NCBI RefSeq assembly: GCF_024029855.1
Contig: NZ_CP097205.1
Span: forward strand, 1-64,000
Length of the DNA: 64,000 nt
Direction: 5' to 3'
From: Buchnera aphidicola (Sipha maydis)
GTDB lineage: Bacteria > Pseudomonadota > Gammaproteobacteria > Enterobacterales > Enterobacteriaceae
Position numbers and translations under genes: made by a program. The notes beneath the pieces were generated by a model, which worked only from the letters and a program-made list of their open reading frames with translations, did not search any database and had not been told where the DNA came from. Below, one piece after another: positions 9,683 to 21,905 of this stretch (within the stretch, counting starts at the first letter, position 1; each line of letters begins with the position of its first letter).

Positions 9683-11608
9683 TTAATTTTTATTTTTATC
9701 TTTTACTTCTTCAAATTCAGCATCGACAACATTTTTTTCTTTTTTTAAAGATTCTTCTTCAGGAGAAGATTGTTGTGTATTATTTGTAGTAGGATTTTGT
9801 TTTGTTGCTTCTATTAATTTTGCAGAATATTTCATTAATTCTTGTATTTTGTTTTCAATATCTTTTTTATCTTCTTTTTTTAAAGATTCATCAAGATTTT
9901 TTAGTGCATTTTCAATATCTTTTTTATCTTTCGGGTCTAATTTTTTTTCACATTCTTGTAGTTGTTTTTTTGTACTATGAGAAATTTGATCTCCTTGATT
10001 ACGAATTTGTACAAGTTCTTCAAATTTTCTATCTTCTTCAGCATTTTCTTCTGCTTCTGAAATCATTTTTTTGATTTCATCTTCTTTTAATCCAGAGGAA
10101 GCTTGAATAGTAATTTTTTGTTCTTTTCCTGTTTTTTTATCTTTTGCAGAAACATGAAGTATTCCATCCGCATCGATATCAAAAGTTACTTCAATTTGAG
10201 CCATTCCACGTGGTGCAGGTTGAATTCCATCTAAATTAAATTGTCCTAATGATTTATTGTTTTGTGCTTGCTTTCTTTCACCTTGTAGAACATGTATAGT
10301 GACAGCAGATTGATTATCTTCTGCTGTTGAAAAAACTTGACTATGTTTTGTAGGGATCGTCGTATTTTTATTAATTAAAGTGGTCATGACTCCACCCATT
10401 GTTTCAATTCCAAGAGATAATGGAGTGACATCTAATAATAAAACATCTTTTACATCGCCTGCTAATACTCCTCCTTGTACTGCAGCTCCAACTGCGACTG
10501 CTTCGTCAGGATTAACATCTTTTCTTGGATCTTTTCCAAAAAATTCAGATACTTTTTTTTGAACTAAAGGCATTCTTGTTTGACCACCAACTAATATAAT
10601 ATCATTAATCTCTGTAATTGATAGTTTTGCATCTTGTAAAGCCATTTTTAAAGGTTTTATTGATTTTTCTACTAAATCTTCTACTAGGGATTCAAGTTTT
10701 GCTCGAGTTATTTTTATATTTAAATGTTTTGGTCCATTTGAATCCGCTGTAATATAAGGTAGATTGACTGTTGTTTCTTGTGCAGAGGATAATTCTATTT
10801 TAGCTTTTTCAGAAGCTTCTTTTAATCTTTGCATTGCTAAAGAATCATTTTTTAAATTAAATCCTTGTTCTTTTTTAAATTCTGTTACTAAATAATTTAT
10901 TAGTCTGCTATCAAAATCTTCTCCACCTAAGTGTGTATCTCCATTAGTAGCTAATACTTCAAAAGTTTTTTCTTTATCTACTTCATCAATTTCAATAATT
11001 GATATATCAAATGTACCACCACCTAAATCATATACTGCAATAGTTTTATTTCCTTTATTTTTATCTAATCCATATGCTAGCGCAGCTGCAGTCGGTTCAT
11101 TTATTATTCTTTTTACTTTTAGTCCAGCTATTTTCCCTGCATCTTTTGTAGCTTGTCTTTGGGCATCATTGAAATATGCTGGTACAGTAATAACTGCTTC
11201 AGTAACTTTTTCTCCTAAATAATCTTCTGCTGTTTTTTTCATTTTTTTTAATACTTCAGCTGAAACTTGAGGAGGAGCTATTTTTTGATTTTTTATTTGT
11301 ATCCATGCGTCTTCATTTTTTGCTTGGATAATTTTATATGGCATGATTTCTATATCACGTTGTACTTCTTCATCTTGAAATTTTCTACCAATTAGTCTTT
11401 TAATAGCAAATAATGTTTTTTCAGGATTAGTAATTGCTTGTCTTTTTGCTGGTTGTCCTACTAAAACTTCTCCGTTTTCTGTATATGCGATAATAGATGG
11501 AGTAGTGCGATCACCTTCAGCATTCTCTAATACTTTAGCTTTGTTTCCATCCATAATGGCAACACAAGAATTTGTAGTTCCTAAGTCTATTCCAATAATT
11601 TTACTCAT
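9683..11608 (-). CDS. dnaK: Chaperone DnaK (Hsp70)
   Basis: ATP-dependent chaperone, 641 residues against 638 in E. coli. The nucleotide-binding domain begins [16 protein letters not shown] and contains [11 protein letters not shown] and [10 protein letters not shown]. The substrate-binding domain shows [15 protein letters not shown] charged helical lid follows, ending EEVKDKNKN. Its sequence is much better conserved than its neighbours, as expected for a major endosymbiont protein. It is first gene of dnaK-dnaJ, preceded by a heat-shock-type promoter. Its nucleotide exchange factor GrpE is represented in this window only by a broken copy (44918-45327), so a functional GrpE must be encoded elsewhere. 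Confidence 0.99.
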   Translation of the reverse strand: MSKIIGIDLGTTNSCVAIMDGNKAKVLENAEGDRTTPSIIAYTENGEVLVGQPAKRQAITNPEKTLFAIKRLIGRKFQDEEVQRDIEIMPYKIIQAKNEDAWIQIKNQKIAPPQVSAEVLKKMKKTAEDYLGEKVTEAVITVPAYFNDAQRQATKDAGKIAGLKVKRIINEPTAAALAYGLDKNKGNKTIAVYDLGGGTFDISIIEIDEVDKEKTFEVLATNGDTHLGGEDFDSRLINYLVTEFKKEQGFNLKNDSLAMQRLKEASEKAKIELSSAQETTVNLPYITADSNGPKHLNIKITRAKLESLVEDLVEKSIKPLKMALQDAKLSITEINDIILVGGQTRMPLVQKKVSEFFGKDPRKDVNPDEAVAVGAAVQGGVLAGDVKDVLLLDVTPLSLGIETMGGVMTTLINKNTTIPTKHSQVFSTAEDNQSAVTIHVLQGERKQAQNNKSLGQFNLDGIQPAPRGMAQIEVTFDIDADGILHVSAKDKKTGKEQKITIQASSGLKEDEIKKMISEAEENAEEDRKFEELVQIRNQGDQISHSTKKQLQECEKKLDPKDKKDIENALKNLDESLKKEDKKDIENKIQELMKYSAKLIEATKQNPTTNNTQQSSPEEESLKKEKNVVDAEFEEVKDKNKN

Positions 11609-11702
11609 ATTTTTACCTTATATAAATTATGTAAAATTTTCTTGAAAAATTTTTTTTTATATATTTTATAAAATTTTCAATTTTTGCATTGATAATAATT
11701 AA

Positions 11703-11729
11703 GATGGGGTCTTTTTAAAATACCTCAAG
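11703..11729 (-). promoter_or_regulatory. Predicted sigma-32 (heat-shock) promoter for dnaK-dnaJ
   Basis: On the - strand this reads CTTGAG, a 14-base spacer, then CCCCATC. The sigma-32 consensus is CTTGAA, 13-17 bases, CCCCATNT. The -10 box (11709-11703) is about 95 bases before the dnaK ATG. It sits in the 330-base divergent gap 11609-11938 with nuoA. The rest of the gap holds a TATAAT at 11883-11888 that may serve nuoA but has no clear -35, and no gene. Confidence 0.8.
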
Positions 11730-11938
11730 TCTTTTTAAGAAAATTATTTTAAACGTTCAAAGATAGAGTGGTGATCAGGAATTTTCATTTTAATTAGTTT
11801 TTTTAAAAAAATATTATCAATGTTATTATACTTGAAAAATTATTTTTTTACATAAAGTATATTATTAAAATAAATTCTTTTTTATAATATCTTTGTGAAT
11901 TATTATTAATTATCAGATATTTTTAATATGGTGAAAAT

Positions 11939-12319
11939 ATGCTTGAAGATAAAATTATTGAATATTCTGGAGTTATTTCTTTTGTACTTTTTATTATTTT
12001 TTTTTGTTGTATAGTATTATTTTTGAGTTATATATTAGGAGGACGTTCTTCTTCTGATATAAAAGAGATTCCTTTTGAATCTGGAGCACCTTCTACTGGA
12101 AATACTAATTTAAGGTTTTCTGTAAAATTTTATTTAATAGCTATGTTTTTTGTAATTTTTGACATTGAAGCAATGTATTTATATTCTTGGGCAGTTTGTG
12201 TAAAAGAAACTGGGTGGTTTGGTTTTACTGAGGTATCTTTATTTATTTTTATGATATTATTATCTTTATTATATCTATATCGTATTCAAGCGTTATCTTG
12301 GGTATCTGAAAAAAAATAA
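11939..12319 (+). CDS. nuoA: NADH-quinone oxidoreductase subunit A
   Basis: Small membrane subunit of complex I, near the junction with the peripheral arm and the quinone tunnel. It has 126 residues (E. coli 147; the N-terminus is shorter) with three hydrophobic segments. The conserved loop KEIPFESGAPSTGNTNLRFS and the second-helix motif FVIFDIEAMYLYSWA are both present. It starts the nuo operon, in which all 13 genes follow on the + strand in the E. coli order. A GGTGAAA stretch a few bases before the ATG can serve as a ribosome binding site. Confidence 0.96.
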   Translation: MLEDKIIEYSGVISFVLFIIFFCCIVLFLSYILGGRSSSDIKEIPFESGAPSTGNTNLRFSVKFYLIAMFFVIFDIEAMYLYSWAVCVKETGWFGFTEVSLFIFMILLSLLYLYRIQALSWVSEKK

Positions 12320-12350
12320 AATTATTAAATATTGAAGAGAAAAAATTTTT

Positions 12351-13025
12351 ATGAAATATACTTTAAAAAAAATTCATTTTAATAAGAACGATAAATTAAA
12401 AGATTTAAAAAATAAAAATCAATCTAATAATGTAAAAGATCATTCATTAAAAAATAATGTATTTTTTGGGAGTTTAACAAATATTTTGCATAACTTTGTT
12501 AATTGGGGAAGAAAAAATTCTTTATGGCCATATAATTTTGGATTGTCATGCTGTTATGTTGAAATGGTTACATCTTTTACTTCTGTACATGATATTTCTA
12601 GATTTGGATCAGAAGTTTTTCGTGCTTCTCCTAGACAGGCTGATGTTATGATAGTTGCTGGAACTCCTTTTATTAAAATGGCTCCTATTATTAAGCGTTT
12701 ATATGATCAAATGTTAGAACCTAAATGGGTTATTTCTATGGGTTCTTGTGCTAATTCTGGAGGCATGTATGATATATATTCGGTTGTTCAAGGTATCGAT
12801 AAAATATTACCTGTTGATGTTTATATACCAGGTTGTCCTCCTAGACCAGAAGCATATATTCAAGGTTTGATGCTTTTGCAAAATTCTATTCAAGAAGAGC
12901 GTAGACCGCTTTCGTGGATTGTAGGAGATCAAAATATATATAAAGCGAAGATGCAATCTCAGAAAGATAAAAATCGTATTAAAGTGCGTTCTATGCATGA
13001 TTTTAAAAATCCTAATGAAATTTAA
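12351..13025 (+). CDS. nuoB: NADH-quinone oxidoreductase subunit B (N2 cluster)
   Basis: Carries the terminal [4Fe-4S] cluster N2 that passes electrons to ubiquinone. It has 224 residues (E. coli 220). Cluster ligands are visible in GLSCCYVEM (adjacent Cys pair), [11 protein letters not shown] and [10 protein letters not shown]. The N-terminal ~35 residues are Lys/Asn-rich and poorly conserved, whereas the core is nearly identical to the enterobacterial protein. It is 31 bases downstream of nuoA. Confidence 0.98.
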   Translation: MKYTLKKIHFNKNDKLKDLKNKNQSNNVKDHSLKNNVFFGSLTNILHNFVNWGRKNSLWPYNFGLSCCYVEMVTSFTSVHDISRFGSEVFRASPRQADVMIVAGTPFIKMAPIIKRLYDQMLEPKWVISMGSCANSGGMYDIYSVVQGIDKILPVDVYIPGCPPRPEAYIQGLMLLQNSIQEERRPLSWIVGDQNIYKAKMQSQKDKNRIKVRSMHDFKNPNEI

Positions 13026-13093
13026 TTATTTTTTTTTAAATCAATTTTTTAAAATTCTTTTGAAGAATTTTATAATAAGGTATTAAAAGGTTT

Positions 13094-14896
13094 ATGACAG
13101 ATATAAATAAAAAAATTTTTAATAAAATTGAAGAAAATAATCTTAAAAAATATTTTTATTTTCCTATTATTAGAAAATTATATAAGTTTTTTGGTAAGGG
13201 AAAATTTTTAGTACAACCAACTTCTATCAATTATCCAATAATTTGGATTGAAAAAGAAAATCTATTAAAATTTATTGAATTTTTATGTAAAAGAAATAAT
13301 TTTTATGATATGTTATTTGATTTACATGCAATAGATGAGAGAATACGAGTTAATAAAGATTTTTTCCCAAAATCAGATTTTTCAGTATTTTATCATTTAC
13401 TTTCTATTGACGATAATTCAGATATTATAATAAAAATACCATTATATGAAAATAATTTAAATGTACATACTATTACAAAAATTTTTCCTAATGCGAATTG
13501 GTATGAGCGTGAAGTATGGGATATGTTTGGTATAACTTTTTTAAATCATCCTAATTTAACTCGTATTCTTATGCCAAAAGATTGGGTTGGTTATCCTTTA
13601 AGAAAAGATTATCCTTCGCGTGCGACTGATATTAATCCATATGTTTTAACGGAAGAAATTGAAGAGAAATCCATGAAATCTTTAAAATTTCATCCAGAAG
13701 ATTGGGGTATGAAAAGAAAAGATAAAAATGAAGATTTTATGTTTTTAAACTTTGGTCCTAATCATCCTGCAGCTCATGGTGCGTTTAGAATTATTTTACA
13801 ATTGAAAGGAGAAGAAATTATTGATTGCGTTCCTGAAATTGGATACCATCATCGAGGTGCTGAGAAAATAGCTGAAAGACAATCTTGGCATAGTTATATA
13901 CCGTATACTGATAGAATTGAGTATTTGGGAGGGTGTATAAATGAAATGCCTTATATTTTAGCAATTGAAAAATTAGCAGGAATAAGTGTTTCTAAAAGGG
14001 TAGAATGTATTCGTGTTATGGTTTCTGAATTATTTCGTATAAATAGTCATTTATTATACATTTCTACTTTTATTCAAGATGTTGGATCTATGAGTTCTGT
14101 TTTTTTAGCTTTTACTGATCGTCAGAAAGTATATGATGTGATTGAATTAATTACTGGATTTAGAATGCATCCAGCATGGTTTAGAATAGGAGGTGTAGCG
14201 CATGATTTACCGAAAGGTTGGGATAATGCTTTAGAGAAATTATTGAAATGGTTACCTAAAAGGTTAGATTTATATATTAAAGTAGCTTTAATGAATAGTA
14301 TTTTAATTTCTCGTTCTAAAGGAATTGCTCAATATTCTAAAAAAGAAGCTTTATCTTGGGGCGTGACTGGAGCTGGATTGAGAGCAACAGGAATAAATTT
14401 TGATATTCGCAAAGCAAGACCTTATTCAGGATATGAAAATTTTGATTTTGATATTCCTATTGGTGATGGAAATAGTGATTGTTATACTAGAGTTATGCTT
14501 AAGGTAGAAGAGATTTATCAAAGCTTAAGAATTTTAAAACAATGTTTAAAAAATATGCCTGAAGGTCCTTATAAATCTGATCATCCTTTAACTACTCCTC
14601 CATTAAAAGAAAATACTTTAGAAGATATAGAAACTTTAATTACTCATTTTTTACAAGTGACTTGGGGTACTGTTATTCCTCCAGGAGAAAGTTTACAGAT
14701 GATTGAAGCTACTAAAGGTATTAATAGTTATTACGTTATTAGTGATGGAAGTACGATGAGTTATCGTACAAGAATTCGAACTCCAAGTTTTCCTCATTTA
14801 CAACAGATTCCTTCTGTGATTAACGGTAGTTTAGTTTCAGATTTAGTTGTATATTTAGGAAGTATTGATTTTGTTATGTCTGATGTAGATAGGTAA
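13094..14896 (+). CDS. nuoCD: NADH-quinone oxidoreductase fused subunit C/D
   Basis: Fusion of the 30-kDa (NuoC) and 49-kDa (NuoD) complex I subunits, 600 residues as in E. coli. Roughly the first 190 residues are NuoC-like ([15 protein letters not shown]). The NuoD part follows, with [26 protein letters not shown] and [15 protein letters not shown]. The 49-kDa part lines the quinone-binding cavity next to NuoB. The fusion is a trait of enterobacteria and relatives and supports the assignment of the organism. It precedes nuoE by 6 bases. Confidence 0.98.
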   Translation: MTDINKKIFNKIEENNLKKYFYFPIIRKLYKFFGKGKFLVQPTSINYPIIWIEKENLLKFIEFLCKRNNFYDMLFDLHAIDERIRVNKDFFPKSDFSVFYHLLSIDDNSDIIIKIPLYENNLNVHTITKIFPNANWYEREVWDMFGITFLNHPNLTRILMPKDWVGYPLRKDYPSRATDINPYVLTEEIEEKSMKSLKFHPEDWGMKRKDKNEDFMFLNFGPNHPAAHGAFRIILQLKGEEIIDCVPEIGYHHRGAEKIAERQSWHSYIPYTDRIEYLGGCINEMPYILAIEKLAGISVSKRVECIRVMVSELFRINSHLLYISTFIQDVGSMSSVFLAFTDRQKVYDVIELITGFRMHPAWFRIGGVAHDLPKGWDNALEKLLKWLPKRLDLYIKVALMNSILISRSKGIAQYSKKEALSWGVTGAGLRATGINFDIRKARPYSGYENFDFDIPIGDGNSDCYTRVMLKVEEIYQSLRILKQCLKNMPEGPYKSDHPLTTPPLKENTLEDIETLITHFLQVTWGTVIPPGESLQMIEATKGINSYYVISDGSTMSYRTRIRTPSFPHLQQIPSVINGSLVSDLVVYLGSIDFVMSDVDR

Positions 14897-14902
14897 TTAT
14901 AT

Positions 14903-15409
14903 ATGAAAAGAAAGGCGTTTAATAGAGAAAAATATATTATTCATAAGTTAATAAAAAAAGAGATATTTTCTATTCAAAATCATTATTTAGATAATCGAGC
15001 AATTTTAATTGAATCATTAAAAATTGTTCAGAAATATTATGGTTGGGTATCGCAGAATTCTCTAATATTTTTATCGAAATTACTTAAAATTCCTATAAGT
15101 AATATAGAAAGTGTAGCTACTTTTTATAGTCAAATTTTTAGGACTCCAGTAGGTCGGTATGTGATAAAATTTTGTGATAGTATGGTTTGTTATGTTAATG
15201 GATATAAAAAAGTTAAATACACTTTAGAAAAAATTTTAAAAATTAAATGTGGAGAAACAACAAAAGATAAAAATTTTACATTATTACCTATTTGTTGTCT
15301 AGGAGCTTGTGATAGAGGTCCTGTAGTGATGATTAATAATAAAACATATTTTTTTATAACAGAAAAATCTATTATAAAATTATTGGATTCTTTAGAACAT
15401 GAAAAATAA
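14903..15409 (+). CDS. nuoE: NADH-quinone oxidoreductase subunit E (N1a cluster)
   Basis: 24-kDa subunit of the NADH-dehydrogenase module, holding [2Fe-2S] cluster N1a. It has 168 residues (E. coli 166). The four cysteine ligands are visible as CDSMVC and CCLGAC, with spacing typical of thioredoxin-fold ferredoxins. Its last 11 bases overlap the start of nuoF, suggesting translational coupling. Confidence 0.97.
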   Translation: MKRKAFNREKYIIHKLIKKEIFSIQNHYLDNRAILIESLKIVQKYYGWVSQNSLIFLSKLLKIPISNIESVATFYSQIFRTPVGRYVIKFCDSMVCYVNGYKKVKYTLEKILKIKCGETTKDKNFTLLPICCLGACDRGPVVMINNKTYFFITEKSIIKLLDSLEHEK

Positions 15410-16691
15410 AAATTTATTAGAAGATAAACATCCTTTAACATGGCGTTTTCGTCCAGATAAAAAAACAGTTTGGATTAATGAATATTTACAAAAAAAAGGA
15501 TATTTTGCTTTAAAAAAAGTTCTTCAAGAGTTTTCTGCAAAAAGTGTAATTGAAAAAATTTCTCAATCCGGATTAAAAGGAAGAGGTGGTGCTGGATTTC
15601 CAACAGGATTAAAATGGAGTTTAATTCCTCAAGATAATAATCATCAAAGAAAATATTTAATATGTAATGCAGATGAAATGGAACCTGGTACTTATAAAGA
15701 CAGATGGATGATAGAAAATTGCCCTCATCAATTACTTGAAGGAATTATTATTTCTGCTTATGCTTTGAATGTTTCTTGTAGTTATATTTTTTTACGTGGA
15801 GAATATATTAATCCAGAAAAAATATTGATTCGAGCTATAAAAGAAGCATATAAAAATAAATTTTTAGGAAAAAATATTTTAAATAGTAATTTTTCTTTAG
15901 ATATTTATTTACATAGTGGAGCAGGAAGATATATTTGCGGGGAAGAAACTGCTTTATTAAATTCTTTAGAAGGAAAAAGAGCTAATCCAAGATTAAAACC
16001 TCCTTTTCCTGCTAATTTTGGATTATGGGGTTTTCCTACGTGTATAAATAATGTTGAAACGTTATCTAATATTCCAGTAATTATGTCTAATTCTATTGAG
16101 TGGTATAAAAATCTTTCAAGAAATGAAGATTCAGGAACGAAATTAATGGGTTTTTCTGGAAGAGTCAAAAATCCTGGAATATGGGAGTTACCTTTTGGAA
16201 TTACTGGAAGAGAATTGTTAGAAGAGCATGCTCAAGGTATGAAAGATAATTTAAAATTAAAAGCTTGGTTACCTGGAGGTGCTGGAACAAGTTTTTTATT
16301 AGAAAAACATTTAGATATTCCTATAGGTTTTTCAAGTATACAAAATGTCGGAAGTAGACTAGGAACTGGTTTAGCTTTGGCAGTTGACGATAGTATTAAT
16401 ATTGTTTCTTTAGTTTTAAATTTAGAAAAATTTTTTTCAAGAGAATCATGTGGTTTATGTACTCCTTGTAGAGATGGTTTACCATGGGTTGTAAAAATTT
16501 TACGATCACTTAAATACAAACAAGGGGAAATAAATGATATAAAAATTTTAGAAGATTTATGTTTTCAAATGGGTCCTGGGCATACATTTTGTGCACATGC
16601 TCCAGGAGCGATTTCTCCTTTGAAAAGTGCATTAAAATATTTTCGAAGAGAATTTGAATCTGGCATTAAAGTAAATAAAAACACTATTTAG
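15399..16691 (+). CDS. nuoF: NADH-quinone oxidoreductase subunit F (NADH/FMN binding)
   Basis: 51-kDa subunit that oxidises NADH through FMN and holds [4Fe-4S] cluster N3. It has 430 residues (E. coli 445). The glycine-rich [16 protein letters not shown] block, [20 protein letters not shown] and the cluster motif [12 protein letters not shown] are all intact. The C-terminus stops about 15 residues early, after [12 protein letters not shown]. The following 128 bases before nuoG hold no continuation in any frame that I can see, so this is a genuine short tail. FMN is required, yet ribF, the usual FMN/FAD synthetase gene, is missing from its E. coli position by ileS. Confidence 0.97.
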   Translation: MKNKNLLEDKHPLTWRFRPDKKTVWINEYLQKKGYFALKKVLQEFSAKSVIEKISQSGLKGRGGAGFPTGLKWSLIPQDNNHQRKYLICNADEMEPGTYKDRWMIENCPHQLLEGIIISAYALNVSCSYIFLRGEYINPEKILIRAIKEAYKNKFLGKNILNSNFSLDIYLHSGAGRYICGEETALLNSLEGKRANPRLKPPFPANFGLWGFPTCINNVETLSNIPVIMSNSIEWYKNLSRNEDSGTKLMGFSGRVKNPGIWELPFGITGRELLEEHAQGMKDNLKLKAWLPGGAGTSFLLEKHLDIPIGFSSIQNVGSRLGTGLALAVDDSINIVSLVLNLEKFFSRESCGLCTPCRDGLPWVVKILRSLKYKQGEINDIKILEDLCFQMGPGHTFCAHAPGAISPLKSALKYFRREFESGIKVNKNTI

Positions 16692-16819
16692 AAAAAATTT
16701 CTAGTGTTCCACTAAAGATAAAATAAAAATATTATTAATAATATAAGATTGTTTAATGTATAAAATATTAAAGAAATTTTATTTGTTTTATTTTATTAAT
16801 AAGAATTGGAAAATTTATT

Positions 16820-19540
16820 ATGGTAAAAATTTATATAGATGGAAAAAAGTATTTAGTTAATTCATCGAACAATTTATTACAAACATGTTTAACATTAGGA
16901 TTAAATATTCCATATTTTTGTTGGCATCCAAAATTAGGAAGTATTGGAGCCTGTAGACAATGCGCAGTTACAAAATATCAAAATGATAAAGACACTCAAG
17001 GAAGAATCGTAATGTCATGTATGACTCCAGTTGAAGATCAATCAATTTTTACAATTAATGATGAAACTTCGCAAATTTTTAGAAAAAATATTATTGAATT
17101 GTTAATGTTGAATCATCCACATGATTGTCCAATTTGTGACGAAGGAGGAAATTGTCATCTTCAAGATATGACAGTAATGTCGAAACATGTATCAAGAAGA
17201 TATCGTTTTCGTAAAAAAATATATAAGAATCAATATTTAGGTTTTTTTATTTCACATCATATGAATCGTTGTATATCATGTTATCGGTGTGTTCGATATT
17301 ATAAAGATTACGCAGGAGGAAAAGATTTTGATGTTTATGGAGCAAACTCTAATTTATATTTTGGACGTTCAAAAGATGGAGAGTTAGAAAGCGAATATTC
17401 TGGAAATCTAATAGAAGTTTGTCCAACAGGAGTTTTTACGGATAAAAATTATTCAGAAAATTATTCTAGAAAATGGGATATGCAACATTCTCCTAGCATT
17501 TGTGCTCATTGCAGCATTGGATGTAATATTATAGTTGGAGCACGATATAATGAAATTCGACGTATAGAAAATAGATATCATGAAAATATTAATAATTATT
17601 TTTTATGTGATTTAGGAAGGTTTGGATATAATTATTCTAATTCTTTAAATAGACCTAAAAAATGTTATCTTAGAAAGAATAATGTTTTACAAGAATCTTG
17701 TTTAGATATAACTTTAAGAAAAGTTGTTAAAGTTATTCAAAAATCTTCTTTAATTCTTGGTATTGGATCATCACGAGCAAGTGTTGAAACAAATTTTTCT
17801 CTTAAAAAATTAGTTGGAAAAGATAATTTTTCTACAGGTATGATAGAGATTGATCAAAAATGTTCATCTTTAATTTTAAATATTTTAAAAAATAGTAGTA
17901 TTCATATTCCTTCTTTACAAGAAGTAGAAGAATATGATGCAATTCTAGTATTGGGAGAAGATGTTACTCAAACTGCTTCGAGATTAGCATTATCTATTAG
18001 ACAAGCCATTCAAAAAAAAACCAAAAATTCTTTAAAAAAAAATAATTTAAATGAGTGGGATGCGTTTGCAGTTAATAATATACAAGAAAATAAGAAAAAA
18101 TTTTTATTTACTACAAATATTGATGATACAAAGTTAGATGATATTGCAGATTTTTCTTATAAAGCAAATGTACAAGATCAATTTTATTTTGGATATTGTC
18201 TTTACAAGAATTTAAAAAAAAAATTTTCTTATGCAGATAATTTGACTAAAGACTTACGAGAAAAATCTTTATATATAGTAAAAAAATTATTAAATGCTAA
18301 AAAAATATTAATTATTTCAGGTTCTCATTCTAGAAATATTTCTTTGATTAAAGTGGCATATAATATTGCATATGTTTTAAAAAATCTTAATTTAGAAGTA
18401 GGATTAATTTTATTGTCACCAACTTCAAATTCTATGGGTTTATCAATAATAAATGGTATATCTTTAAGTAACATTTTTCAAAAAATTAAAAAGCATAAAT
18501 CTGCTACTTTAATAGTTGTAGAAAATGATTTATTTTGTTCTTATCCTTCTGTATATATCACAAAATTTTTAAAAAAATTTAAAAATATCATTGTTTTAGA
18601 TCATCAATTTACACAAATGAAAAAATTTGCAAATATATTTTTGCCATCAGCAAATTTTTTTGAAAGTTCAGGTACAGTAATTAATTATGAACTACGAGCG
18701 CAGAGATTTTTTCAAGCTTATGATGTAAATTTTTATGATAGAAATATTTCAATAATGCCTTCATGGAAATTTTTAAATTTAATAATGAGTCAATTGTTTA
18801 ATGAAAATTTTGAAAAAAAAAATTTAGATGACTGTCTTTCAGATTGTATTAGTTATATTCCATTTTTAAAAAAAATAAAAGATGCTTCTCCGAATTCTTT
18901 ATTTAGAATTTTTGGTCAAAAAATTTCTCGTTTATCTCATAGATTTAGTGGAAAAACATCTTTACGAGCTGATATTAATGTTCATGAAATTCCACCAAAA
19001 AATGATAAAGATACCATGTTCTCTTTTTCTATGGAAGATAACACAGTTTATAATAAAAGAAGTTCATGTATTCCTTTTATTTGGTCTCCAAATTGGAATT
19101 CTAGTAATGGTTGGCATAAGTATCAGAAAGAAGTTTCTGGAAGTTTATTGGCAGGAAATCCTGGAAAAATTTTATTATCTAAAAGAAACAAAGAAGATAT
19201 CGATTATTTTAAGTTTCATCCTAAACATTTTGTTCAAAAAAAAGGATTAATTATTGTTCCGTATTATTTATTATTTGGAAGTGAAGAATTAAGTCAATAT
19301 TCGGATGTTGTTAAAAAAAAAATGAGTAATCCTGTTTTAAAAATTAATAAATTAGATGCTAAACGTTTGAATCTTTCTAATAGAAAAAAAGTTTTTTTTA
19401 CTTATTTAGGAGAAATATATAAATTTTTTTTAATATATTCACAGAATTTATCTGTTGGTCAAATAGCTATACCTGTAGGTCAGAATAAAACTTCTATTTT
19501 TTTACTTGGAAAAGAAATACAAGATTTGAAGGAATTATAA
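16820..19540 (+). CDS. nuoG: NADH-quinone oxidoreductase subunit G
   Basis: 75-kDa subunit, the largest of the peripheral arm, 906 residues (E. coli 908). The N-terminal ferredoxin-like cluster N1b is in [17 protein letters not shown]. The His/Cys ligands of N5 are in [18 protein letters not shown], and N4 in [12 protein letters not shown] with [17 protein letters not shown] plus a later Cys ([10 protein letters not shown]) form the extra N7 cluster site found in only some bacteria. The C-terminal two thirds is a molybdopterin-oxidoreductase-like domain without redox function and is markedly more divergent. It is separated from nuoF by 128 bases and from nuoH by 2 bases. Confidence 0.98.
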   Translation: MVKIYIDGKKYLVNSSNNLLQTCLTLGLNIPYFCWHPKLGSIGACRQCAVTKYQNDKDTQGRIVMSCMTPVEDQSIFTINDETSQIFRKNIIELLMLNHPHDCPICDEGGNCHLQDMTVMSKHVSRRYRFRKKIYKNQYLGFFISHHMNRCISCYRCVRYYKDYAGGKDFDVYGANSNLYFGRSKDGELESEYSGNLIEVCPTGVFTDKNYSENYSRKWDMQHSPSICAHCSIGCNIIVGARYNEIRRIENRYHENINNYFLCDLGRFGYNYSNSLNRPKKCYLRKNNVLQESCLDITLRKVVKVIQKSSLILGIGSSRASVETNFSLKKLVGKDNFSTGMIEIDQKCSSLILNILKNSSIHIPSLQEVEEYDAILVLGEDVTQTASRLALSIRQAIQKKTKNSLKKNNLNEWDAFAVNNIQENKKKFLFTTNIDDTKLDDIADFSYKANVQDQFYFGYCLYKNLKKKFSYADNLTKDLREKSLYIVKKLLNAKKILIISGSHSRNISLIKVAYNIAYVLKNLNLEVGLILLSPTSNSMGLSIINGISLSNIFQKIKKHKSATLIVVENDLFCSYPSVYITKFLKKFKNIIVLDHQFTQMKKFANIFLPSANFFESSGTVINYELRAQRFFQAYDVNFYDRNISIMPSWKFLNLIMSQLFNENFEKKNLDDCLSDCISYIPFLKKIKDASPNSLFRIFGQKISRLSHRFSGKTSLRADINVHEIPPKNDKDTMFSFSMEDNTVYNKRSSCIPFIWSPNWNSSNGWHKYQKEVSGSLLAGNPGKILLSKRNKEDIDYFKFHPKHFVQKKGLIIVPYYLLFGSEELSQYSDVVKKKMSNPVLKINKLDAKRLNLSNRKKVFFTYLGEIYKFFLIYSQNLSVGQIAIPVGQNKTSIFLLGKEIQDLKEL

Positions 19541-19542
19541 AA

Positions 19543-20514
19543 ATGAATTTTTTACATGTAAACAATGAAAACTTTGGATCGGTGATTTTTCGATCTTTAA
19601 TTATTTTTTTTTTAATAGTATTTTTTGGTGCAATTTTAAGTGTTTTTGAAAGAAGATTACTAGCTTTATTTCAAAATCGTTATGGTCCTAACAGAGTAGG
19701 TTGGTTTGGTTCGTTACAAATTGTGTCTGATATGATTAAAATATTTTTTAAAGAAGATTATACTCCTACTTTTAGTAGACAGTTTATTTTTTATCTTGCT
19801 CCTATTTTATCTTTTTGTACAATATTTTTAATAGTTATTATGGTTCCTTTTTCTTGTGATGAATATTTAATAAATTTAAATATTGGAGTATTATTTTTTT
19901 TAATGATGGCGAGTTTATCCGTTTATTCGATTCTTTTAGCTGGTTGGTCTAGTGGTAATAAATATTCTTTATTAGCAGCAATAAGAGCTGTTGCACAAAC
20001 ATTAAGTTATGAAGTTTTTTTAGGTCTGTCAATTATGGGAACGGTGGTTAAAGCAGGTTCTTTTAATTTATTAGATATAATCAACAGTCAAAAACATTTG
20101 TGGAATTTTATTCCGCAATTTTTGGGATTTATCACATTTTTTATTGCAGCTTTAGCTATATGTCATAGACATCCTTTTGATCAACCAGAATCTGAGCAAG
20201 AACTTGCAGATGGGTATCATATTGAATATTCTGGGATGAAATTCGGGATGTTTTTTATCGGAGAGTATATATCTATTATAGTGATGTCATTTTTAATTAC
20301 TGCTTTATTTTTTGGTGGTTTTTATGGTATTTATTGTGAATCAAAAATATGGTTTATTTTAAAATCATTTATTTTTATATGTTTATTTATTTTAATTCGA
20401 GCATCTTTGCCAAGACCAAGATATGATCAAATTATGATTTTTGGATGGATGGTATGTTTGCCATTATCTTTAATAAATTTACTTTTAACTGCTTTTTTTG
20501 TTCTTACTAATTAA
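19543..20514 (+). CDS. nuoH: NADH-quinone oxidoreductase subunit H
   Basis: Membrane subunit contacting the peripheral arm and forming the quinone entry site. It has 323 residues (E. coli 325) and about eight hydrophobic helices. Conserved loops are [14 protein letters not shown] and [16 protein letters not shown]. It is tightly packed between nuoG and nuoI. Confidence 0.98.
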   Translation: MNFLHVNNENFGSVIFRSLIIFFLIVFFGAILSVFERRLLALFQNRYGPNRVGWFGSLQIVSDMIKIFFKEDYTPTFSRQFIFYLAPILSFCTIFLIVIMVPFSCDEYLINLNIGVLFFLMMASLSVYSILLAGWSSGNKYSLLAAIRAVAQTLSYEVFLGLSIMGTVVKAGSFNLLDIINSQKHLWNFIPQFLGFITFFIAALAICHRHPFDQPESEQELADGYHIEYSGMKFGMFFIGEYISIIVMSFLITALFFGGFYGIYCESKIWFILKSFIFICLFILIRASLPRPRYDQIMIFGWMVCLPLSLINLLLTAFFVLTN

Positions 20515-20535
20515 GTATTAATATGAGGAAAAAAT

Positions 20536-21072
20536 ATGTTTTTTAAAAGTCTTTTTGATATGATATTTTCACAAATACAAAGTATATTTTTAATTTTTAT
20601 GAATTCTTTTTCGAATAGAGAAACAAAATTATATCCAGAAGAGCAAGTAAAATTATCTCCTAGATATCGAGGCAGAATCATATTAACAAAAAATAAAGAT
20701 GGAAGAGAAAGATGTGTAGCTTGTAATTTATGTTCTTCTGTTTGTCCTGTAGGGTGTATTTCATTGCAAAGAGAGAATTTGCCTGATAAAAGTTTTCGTG
20801 CCAAGTTTTTTAGAATAAATTTTTCAAGATGTATTTTTTGTGGACTATGTGAAGAATCTTGCCCCACAAATGCGATACAATTAATTCCAGATTTTGAATT
20901 ATCTGAATATCAACGCAAAGATTTAGTATATGAAAAAGAAGATTTATTAATTTCTGGTCCAGGAAAATATTCAGATTATAATTTTTATAAACATACAGGG
21001 ATATCTATTGTGAAACAAAAAAAAAAAATTGAGCAAAAAGAGACTGTTAATGTAAAAAGTATTTTACCATAG
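20536..21072 (+). CDS. nuoI: NADH-quinone oxidoreductase subunit I (N6a/N6b clusters)
   Basis: 8Fe ferredoxin-type subunit linking the peripheral chain to NuoB. It has 178 residues (E. coli 180). Two complete CxxCxxCxxxCP motifs are visible: [12 protein letters not shown] and [12 protein letters not shown]. The N-terminal amphipathic segment and the Lys-rich C-terminus are variable. The operon position is between nuoH and nuoJ as in E. coli. Confidence 0.98.
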   Translation: MFFKSLFDMIFSQIQSIFLIFMNSFSNRETKLYPEEQVKLSPRYRGRIILTKNKDGRERCVACNLCSSVCPVGCISLQRENLPDKSFRAKFFRINFSRCIFCGLCEESCPTNAIQLIPDFELSEYQRKDLVYEKEDLLISGPGKYSDYNFYKHTGISIVKQKKKIEQKETVNVKSILP

Positions 21073-21081
21073 GAAAATTTT

Positions 21082-21582
21082 ATGATGACTCTGTTTCATA
21101 TTTTCAGTTTTATTTCTATTATATCTACTCTTTTGGTAATTTTTCAGAATAATCCTATTTATTCATTGTTTTATTTGATAATTTCTTTTTTATCAATTTC
21201 AGGAATATATTTTACTATTGAGGAAAATTTAATAGGATCTTTTGAAACAATTGTTTATGCTGGCGCAATTATGGTTTTATTTGTATTTGCAATTATGATT
21301 TTTAATTTAGGAAAAAAAACTACTGATGAAGAAAAAAAAATTTTATCTAAGAATTTTTTAATTAGTGGATTTATTTTATCATTTTTTTTGTTTGTTATAC
21401 TTTATAATCTATTTGATAGAATACTATGTTTGAATAATGTTTATAGAAATAATATAAAAAATATTGGACGTTTATTATTTTCTGAATATGCATTATTAGT
21501 AGAAATTTCATCTATGATTTTATTGTCATCTTTAATTATTGTTTTTCATTTGTGTTGCTATAGAAAAAAAAAAGAATTTTAA
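21082..21582 (+). CDS. nuoJ: NADH-quinone oxidoreductase subunit J
   Basis: Membrane subunit of complex I, 166 residues (E. coli 184), with five hydrophobic stretches. The conserved segment ETIVYAGAIMVLFVFAIMI matches the pi-bulge helix of NuoJ. The soluble C-terminal extension seen in E. coli is missing. It starts 9 bases after nuoI. Confidence 0.95.
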   Translation: MMTLFHIFSFISIISTLLVIFQNNPIYSLFYLIISFLSISGIYFTIEENLIGSFETIVYAGAIMVLFVFAIMIFNLGKKTTDEEKKILSKNFLISGFILSFFLFVILYNLFDRILCLNNVYRNNIKNIGRLLFSEYALLVEISSMILLSSLIIVFHLCCYRKKKEF

Positions 21583-21602
21583 ATAATTTTTTGAGGTAAA
21601 TT

Positions 21603-21905
21603 ATGATTAACATTCAAGATGAATTAATATTAGTAATGATATTGTTTTTTTTAGGATTTATGTGTTTAATAGTTCGAAAAAATTTATTATATCTTCTAAT
21701 AGGTTTAGAAATTATGCTAAATTCTTTAGGTTTAATGACAGTTTTTATTGGAAATTATTTAAAAGTGCATAATGGTTCTATGATGTATATTTTTATTATT
21801 ACAATTGCTGCATGTGAAGCAAGTATTGGATTAGCTTTTTTAATAAATATTTATAAAAATAAAAATACTTTGAATATTGATTCTTTACGTGAGATGAAAA
21901 AATGA
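21603..21905 (+). CDS. nuoK: NADH-quinone oxidoreductase subunit K
   Basis: Small proton-channel subunit, exactly 100 residues as in E. coli, with three helices. The two functionally important buried glutamates are preserved in LLIGLEIMLNSLGL and AACEASIGLAFL. The stop codon overlaps the nuoL start (ATGA), so translation is coupled. Confidence 0.97.
   Translation: MINIQDELILVMILFFLGFMCLIVRKNLLYLLIGLEIMLNSLGLMTVFIGNYLKVHNGSMMYIFIITIAACEASIGLAFLINIYKNKNTLNIDSLREMKK

Noticed and set aside
16692..16819. Possible frameshifted continuation of nuoF
   Set aside because: No frame in the gap continues the NuoF C-terminal sequence.
18882..19250. 122-codon + strand frame inside nuoG
   Set aside because: It overlaps the nuoG coding frame entirely and has no recognisable motif; the nuoG frame aligns across the region.
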